NCBI GenBank assembly: GCA_900554515.1
Contig: USHN01000001.1
Location: 109,848 to 173,847, forward strand
Source of the DNA: an uncultured Acidaminococcus sp.
Lineage (GTDB): Bacteria; Bacillota; Negativicutes; Acidaminococcales; Acidaminococcaceae
Length of the DNA: 64,000 nt
Direction: 5' to 3'
Shown: piece after piece, positions 59,760-64,000 of the stretch
How positions within the stretch are numbered: position 1 is the stretch's first letter
Layout of the letters: every line of letters starts with the position of its first letter
Made by a program: the position numbers and the translations under genes
Notes under the pieces: generated by a model
What the model was told of the DNA's origin: nothing
Seen by the model: only the letters and a program-made list of their open reading frames with translations
The model's database searches: none

Positions 59760-60594
59760 TCCCCGCTTCTTATTTCAGGAAGCGGACCCGGACGGAAAAA
59801 CGGCTCTGCCCCAGTCGATAGAAAAAGACGTGCTGATTGACGGTGAGCGGGTCCTTATGGAACTCTACCTGCCTGGTGGTTATTTCCCCGGGCCCCATCC
59901 TACCGTTATCCTCTGTCACGGTATCCCTGGCACCACTAATAATGATGATCTGGCCCAGGATTTACGCCGCATGGGTTGTGCGGTTCTGCGGCCCTATCAC
60001 CGGGGTGCATGGGGCAGCGGCGGTACCTATTCCTTTACCCACTGCATAGAAGATGCTCTTTTTCTGGCGCGCTGGGTGCGGGATCCGGTGCGGCAGAACG
60101 TATTTCAATTAGACCCGGATAATCTTTTTCTCGCCGGCCATTCCAACGGGGGCAATACGGTCATCCAGGCGTCTAAGCAACTACCGTTTCTCCGGGGTAG
60201 CATTGCCTTTTGTCCCTTTGATCATCTGGCCTATGCCCAAGCCTTTGGACAAGCAGAATTGGAAGCCATGTTTAAAGAATGCAGCCCCGTGCTGCGCCTG
60301 GAGTCCTTAGAAGCGTTGTGCCAAGACAGCCGGGAACATGTTGCTGCCTGGGATTTTGCCAAAGCGGCTTCTTGGTTCCAGAATAGGAACCTACTGCTGA
60401 TTGGGGGAGAGAAAGATCCCGTTGCTCCGCCAAAATTTATGGTAGATCCCTTGTGGCAGGCGCTTTCGCAGCTGCCCACTACAGCCCACCACAAAAAAGT
60501 TCTGTTTCCTTCCAATCACGGGTTGGACAACGCCCGTTTGGCATTGAGCCAGACTATCGGTGAATGGATTGCAGGAATTGTCAACGGTAAATAG
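59743..60594 (+). CDS. alpha/beta hydrolase
   Basis: A 283-residue hydrolase with the oxyanion region CHGIPGTTNND, nucleophile elbow AGHSNGGNT, and late Asp/His (GGEKDPVAPPK; SNHGLDN). It resembles dipeptidyl-peptidase/dienelactone-hydrolase-like serine hydrolases. Translationally coupled to the symporter, so it may cleave a peptide or ester whose product the symporter carries. Substrate unknown. Confidence 0.88.
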   Translation: MHKTIDPRFLFQEADPDGKTALPQSIEKDVLIDGERVLMELYLPGGYFPGPHPTVILCHGIPGTTNNDDLAQDLRRMGCAVLRPYHRGAWGSGGTYSFTHCIEDALFLARWVRDPVRQNVFQLDPDNLFLAGHSNGGNTVIQASKQLPFLRGSIAFCPFDHLAYAQAFGQAELEAMFKECSPVLRLESLEALCQDSREHVAAWDFAKAASWFQNRNLLLIGGEKDPVAPPKFMVDPLWQALSQLPTTAHHKKVLFPSNHGLDNARLALSQTIGEWIAGIVNGK

Positions 60595-60630
60595 ATGTTG
60601 AAACTATCAAAATAAAAAGGCACCACAAAA

Positions 60631-60826
60631 AGCCCCGACAGGGGCAGATGGCGGACATTTTGCCGAGCGTAAAGAAATTTTCCGTTTTGCTGGGTGCCGG
60701 GAGCAACCGTTCAAAGCCGCAAAGCGGCTGCGTTTGCGGGAGGCACCCGGGAACGGCAAGGCGGAAAATTTTAGCGAGGCAAACTTAGGCCGTCAGCTGC
60801 CCCTGTCGGGGCTAATTATATTTTTT
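60631..60826. repeat. long nested palindrome (183 nt) with terminal T-tract
   Basis: Outer arms AGCCCCGACAGGGGCAG (60631-60647) and CTGCCCCTGTCGGGGCT (60797-60813) are perfect complements. Inside are AAATTTTCCG / CGGAAAATTT, GGGTGCC / GGCACCC and a central AGCCGC-AAA-GCGGCT. It ends with ATTTTTTT and lies between convergent genes. Far larger than a terminator needs; it could be a miniature inverted-repeat element or a structured RNA. Confidence 0.85.
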
Positions 60827-60834
60827 TACATGTT

Positions 60835-62358
60835 TTACAAGGCTTCATTCAGCGCCTTTAACAGGCGTTCTCTCTTTACGGCATTGTTCCGATACAATGC
60901 CGTATTTTCTTTTTGCGGAAAGAAGGTTTCTTTTACCCCCTGCTGCTTTTGTAACGCTGCTTTCAGGTCCTGTATATCCCCCACCGCATACGCCGCTACC
61001 AAACAGTTGGTAGGCACTGCACCGCCGGCCACCTGCAAGGTCACCACCCGGGTATCCAGCATATCCGCTTTAATCTGATTCCATAAGGCGTCCTTGCTGC
61101 CCCCTTCTGTAATAGTAAGCTGGGTTAAGTCAATGCCTGCGTTCCGATAGCGGTCCGTGATTTCCATATAGTCGTAGCCGATGCCTTCCAGCACGCACCG
61201 CCACAAAGCCCCCTGATCGCTGTCCAGTGTGAGCCCGGTAAACGTGCCCCGCACCTTGGGATAAGCGCCGTTGCCTCCGGTTAAATAGGGAATAAACAGT
61301 GCGCCGTCACATCCTGGTTTGTGCCGTTTGGCCAGCTCATCCATGGTCTGGTAATAGTCTCCGTCCGTTTCTTTTTTGGCGATTTCGTCTTTAAACCAGC
61401 GCAAAGCAAGACCGCCGGTCCGTACCATGCCCCAGTAAAAATACGTGCCGGGCAATGTTCCGGAGTTAAAAATTAAATTGCTCCCCGGCACGGAAAGGGC
61501 CGGTACAATCCCATCCGTGGCAGCACAGAACATGGCGCAGGTCCCGGCCACATCCACTGCCCGCCCCGCTTCCAAAATACCACTGCCCATCATGGATTCC
61601 ATGGTGTCCCCCGCCCCGGCGCAAATGGGTATGCCCGCAGGAAACCCGGTCTCTGCTGCATCTTTTTCACACAGCGTGCCGATGATATCCCAGGGCTTTA
61701 CGATTTTGGGCATATACTTCAAGTCAATGCCCAGTATATCCAGCTGGGTTTGGGACCACTTTTTTTCTATGACGTTATAGCCCAGCCCCCAGCCGCTCAT
61801 GGTCCCCCAGTCAATAAAGGCCTTTTCTGCAGGCAGCCCTGCCAGATGCAGCAAAATATAAGGACTGTTGTGGACAAACTTCACTACCTTTTCCCGGGCA
61901 CCAGGGCAATTCCGCAAGAACCACCGGGCAAACAGCGCGGGAAACATAATATTGGGCTCCGCATTGCCGGTTTCCTTGCCCCAAATATCCAGATGGCACT
62001 CCTTTAAGGCGGCCACATTCTCCGCCGTGCGGCTGTCCAGATAATTGATATAGGGCGTCACAGGTTTTCCGTCCTTATCAATCCCGGCAATGCCGCAAAT
62101 AATCCCGTCCCCCATGATGGCCCGCACGCTGCTAATGGCAAGTCCCTTCTGCGCCATTTGCTCCCGGCAGGCTTTCATGCACTGCTTAATCAGCTGGTAG
62201 TATTCATCCACATCCATTTCCACCCAGCCGGGCTGCGGCGTACGCAAATGAGTCATAGCCGTCGCCATGGCTGCGCATTCACCGCTGTCGCTGTATACCG
62301 CCACTTTTACGCTCTGGGTCCCCGCATCAAAGCCCATATAGTACCGTTCGCTCATCAT
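60835..62358 (-). CDS. FGGY-family carbohydrate kinase (xylulokinase-like)
   Basis: A 507-residue sugar kinase. N-terminal FGGY domain: GFDAGTQSVKVAVYS and GWVEMDVDEYY. C-terminal domain: CAGAGDTMESMMGSG, FIPYLTGGNGAYPKVRGTF and ITEGGSKDALWNQIKAD. It phosphorylates a pentulose or related polyol with ATP. The closest pattern is xylulokinase, but the family has many substrates and no sugar isomerase or transporter is next to it. Confidence 0.88.
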   Translation of the reverse strand: MMSERYYMGFDAGTQSVKVAVYSDSGECAAMATAMTHLRTPQPGWVEMDVDEYYQLIKQCMKACREQMAQKGLAISSVRAIMGDGIICGIAGIDKDGKPVTPYINYLDSRTAENVAALKECHLDIWGKETGNAEPNIMFPALFARWFLRNCPGAREKVVKFVHNSPYILLHLAGLPAEKAFIDWGTMSGWGLGYNVIEKKWSQTQLDILGIDLKYMPKIVKPWDIIGTLCEKDAAETGFPAGIPICAGAGDTMESMMGSGILEAGRAVDVAGTCAMFCAATDGIVPALSVPGSNLIFNSGTLPGTYFYWGMVRTGGLALRWFKDEIAKKETDGDYYQTMDELAKRHKPGCDGALFIPYLTGGNGAYPKVRGTFTGLTLDSDQGALWRCVLEGIGYDYMEITDRYRNAGIDLTQLTITEGGSKDALWNQIKADMLDTRVVTLQVAGGAVPTNCLVAAYAVGDIQDLKAALQKQQGVKETFFPQKENTALYRNNAVKRERLLKALNEAL

Positions 62359-62384
62359 GCGCTCCTTTCACATCGCTGCTATCG

Positions 62385-63791
62385 TTATACCTTTTCCGTT
62401 TCCAGGATATCTTTCAGGGAAATCAAGGTTGCTTCATCCGCATCCAGCTGTTCCTGCAGCCCTGCCGTAAAGCCGGATTTAGAAAATAGAATATAGTGCA
62501 TCTGGCGGCCCTTTTGGATCAATGCGCCGCGTTCTTTTAACGTAGCAAAGACAGGATAGCCCACTGGTTCCTTGCGCCATTTACATTCCCCACACAATAC
62601 ATCCGTGTCACTGGTACACACCAAATCAATTTCTTCTTCCCGATGTTTTTGGGGATCCGTTCCCCACCAGCTGCCGTACTGGGTATACAGCTCAGGAATT
62701 TTTTCTGTGGCAACCAGATACTGGACATATTGCAGACAAATATCTTCAAAAATATGCCCGAAATATTCCGGGAAATCCGGCGCTATCTTTTCCTTCCAGG
62801 CCCTTTTCCCCAACCCCATGGCAATCAAAGACGTACATTCCGGGATAAACCGATACCAGAAGCGGTACAAATTATCCTTAATCTGATAAATCGTTCTGCG
62901 GGCTGCCGTTTCTTCTACCGGCTTCTTCTTTTCAATAATTTCCAGGTCTTTCAAGTTGCTCAGGTAGAAATTCACCTGCCCGGATTCTTTTCCTACTGCC
63001 TGGGCAATTTCGTTCAGCCGGGTTGCCCCGTGAGCAATGGCCGTCAAAATCGAATTATATACAGCCGGCTCCCGCAGCTCCTGCAGCATCAAATTGGAAG
63101 GTTCTTCCTGCAGATGCCCGCTGACCGACAAAAATTCTTCCTGCACGGCTTCTTCCAGCGTGGCATATTGGGATAAATACAGCAGATATTGGGGAATCCC
63201 GCCGCACACACCGTAGGCCAGCAGCTTCTCTTCGTCCTTCCATTCCGGGAAAAAACGCATACTTTCATAAAAGGGCAGCGGGTGCAATTTGATCTGTGCC
63301 GTTCTCCGTCCGTACAGCGGACTTTGGTAACTGAGGACCTGCCGCTCCATAAAACTCATGGAAGACCCGCACAAAATCAAGTAGAGTCCTGTTGGCGCCC
63401 AGGCGTTATCTATATATTTTTGCAAAACAGAAGAAATGCCCGGTACCGCCCTTGCCAAATAGGGATATTCATCAATGACAAAGACCAGCCGCTGGCTGCG
63501 GGCTGCTTCTGCCAAATAGGAAAACAGGTCTTCAAAGCTGGCAAATTGCGGTAAAAATTGCGTACGAGGGTCAGGCAGCTGTTCCCGCAACGCCGCCGTA
63601 AGATTAATCAGTTGCTCTTTCTCACTTTGTTCCGTTGCCATAAAATATACGGCGTTCTTATCCCGGATAAATTCCCGGATCAGGCGGGTTTTTCCTACCC
63701 GCCGTCTTCCATAAATCACCAGGAATTCAAACCGGGTGCCGGCGTACCGTTTTTCCATGGCCGCAAGTTCTTGGTGTCTCCCGATAAACAT
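62385..63791 (-). CDS. AAA-type ATPase with C-terminal DUF234 nuclease-like domain
   Basis: A 468-residue protein. P-loop GRRRVGKT (28-35), Walker B FVIDEYPYL (about 105-113) and sensor CGSSMSFME. A winged helix follows near 250-285 (LNEIAQAVGKESGQVNFYLS) and then DUF234, with a PD-(D/E)xK-like EEEIDLVCTSDTD and GECKWR. Such ATPases are common in archaea and anaerobes; their role is unsettled, with toxin or defence functions often suggested. AAAGGAAC precedes ATG, and a palindromic operator lies 20 bases upstream. Confidence 0.88.
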   Translation of the reverse strand: MFIGRHQELAAMEKRYAGTRFEFLVIYGRRRVGKTRLIREFIRDKNAVYFMATEQSEKEQLINLTAALREQLPDPRTQFLPQFASFEDLFSYLAEAARSQRLVFVIDEYPYLARAVPGISSVLQKYIDNAWAPTGLYLILCGSSMSFMERQVLSYQSPLYGRRTAQIKLHPLPFYESMRFFPEWKDEEKLLAYGVCGGIPQYLLYLSQYATLEEAVQEEFLSVSGHLQEEPSNLMLQELREPAVYNSILTAIAHGATRLNEIAQAVGKESGQVNFYLSNLKDLEIIEKKKPVEETAARRTIYQIKDNLYRFWYRFIPECTSLIAMGLGKRAWKEKIAPDFPEYFGHIFEDICLQYVQYLVATEKIPELYTQYGSWWGTDPQKHREEEIDLVCTSDTDVLCGECKWRKEPVGYPVFATLKERGALIQKGRQMHYILFSKSGFTAGLQEQLDADEATLISLKDILETEKV

Positions 63792-63811
63792 AGTGTTCCT
63801 TTCTATTTTGT

Positions 63812-63840
63812 ATAGTCATGACTATGTTAGTTACGACTAT
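63812..63840 (-). promoter_or_regulatory. palindromic operator and promoter of the ATPase gene
   Basis: ATAGTCATGACTAT is a perfect 14-bp palindrome (63812-63825); a further half GACTAT lies at 63835-63840. TATTAT/TATATT boxes on the minus strand are directly upstream, so a bound repressor would block this promoter. Confidence 0.55.
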
Positions 63841-63909
63841 ATAATATAGCATGTGCAAAAAAATCACAAGGGCTTTTACTGCTCTTCCACAGTGAGAGAA
63901 ATAAAAAAA

Positions 63910-63939
63910 TGGACATGAAGCAAAATCACTTCATGTCCA
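63910..63939 (-). terminator. terminator of the outer-membrane gene at the right edge
   Basis: TGGACATGAAG and CTTCATGTCCA are perfect arms followed by TTTTTTT on the minus strand, right after the stop at 63946. Nearly identical to 35213-35242. Confidence 0.9.
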
Positions 63940-63945
63940 CTAGAT

Positions 63946-64000
63946 TTAGAACGAATACCTTACGCCGATATTCCAGATCCATTTGCTCCGCACGGCGCCG
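63946..64000 (-). CDS. outer-membrane beta-barrel protein, C-terminus only
   Basis: The last 17 codons of a gene that continues beyond the window: GAVRSKWIWNIGVRYSF then TAA. Alternating hydrophobic residues ending in Phe form the classic BAM-recognised last strand of outer-membrane barrels. OmpM-type porin is possible; the rest is not visible. Confidence 0.7.
   Translation of the reverse strand, partial: GAVRSKWIWNIGVRYSF

Overview
The window looks like chromosome of a Gram-negative-walled Firmicute (Negativicutes, most likely Acidaminococcaceae). It combines Firmicute-style strong AAGGAGG ribosome sites and a perfect ParB-type parS site with outer-membrane biology: a trimeric autotransporter that carries an SLH domain, a TonB-dependent receptor with ExbB/ExbD/TonB, a lipid-A-type phosphoethanolamine transferase, and a porin-like C-terminus ending in Phe. 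The family assignment is an inference; no rRNA or species marker is present.

Positions 1-7937 are an AT-rich accessory segment: small phage/ICE-type genes, a divergent Xre/ImmR switch with an HExxH (ImmA-like) partner, a phosphoethanolamine transferase, a tiny exported zinc-finger-like protein, a RhuM-family protein, and a tyrosine integrase. The integrase abuts a half-length hsdS that follows hsdM, and no hsdR is visible, so the type I methylation locus appears cut by the element. A second, full-length but orphan hsdS lies at 33914-34984 in a small AT-rich island bracketed by diverged direct repeats, one of which contains the parS site.

From 10067 to 18656 is housekeeping: pgi, three tRNA-Leu genes, a transglycosylase, coaE, mutM, polA, an aminotransferase and an Xre regulator. 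A giant YadA-like adhesin gene (18945-26989) follows, split by a one-base deletion. Next come an alanine symporter, an NhaC antiporter, three universal stress proteins and an unknown alpha-helical protein. After the hsdS island are six tRNA genes and a Phd/RelE toxin-antitoxin pair.

Positions 37911-48266 hold ten tightly overlapping leftward genes that form one heme/iron acquisition and anaerobic heme-degradation unit: binding protein, permease, ATPase, an ABC exporter, ExbB, ExbD, TonB, receptor, flavodoxin, and a ChuW/HutW-like radical SAM enzyme. A Fur-like palindrome precedes it. Positions 48434-54595 encode mainly exported proteins of modest annotation (YhcH family, amidohydrolase, lipase, DUF3298, TrmO, SYLF, beta-helix).

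Positions 54645-58288 are a BioY / thiolase / acyl-CoA-ligase / hotdog cluster resembling the B. subtilis yhfUTS biotin-regulated genes. The right end has a dicarboxylate symporter with a hydrolase, a 183-nt nested palindrome, a FGGY sugar kinase, an ATPase-nuclease-like protein with a palindromic operator, and the last codons of an outer-membrane barrel protein.
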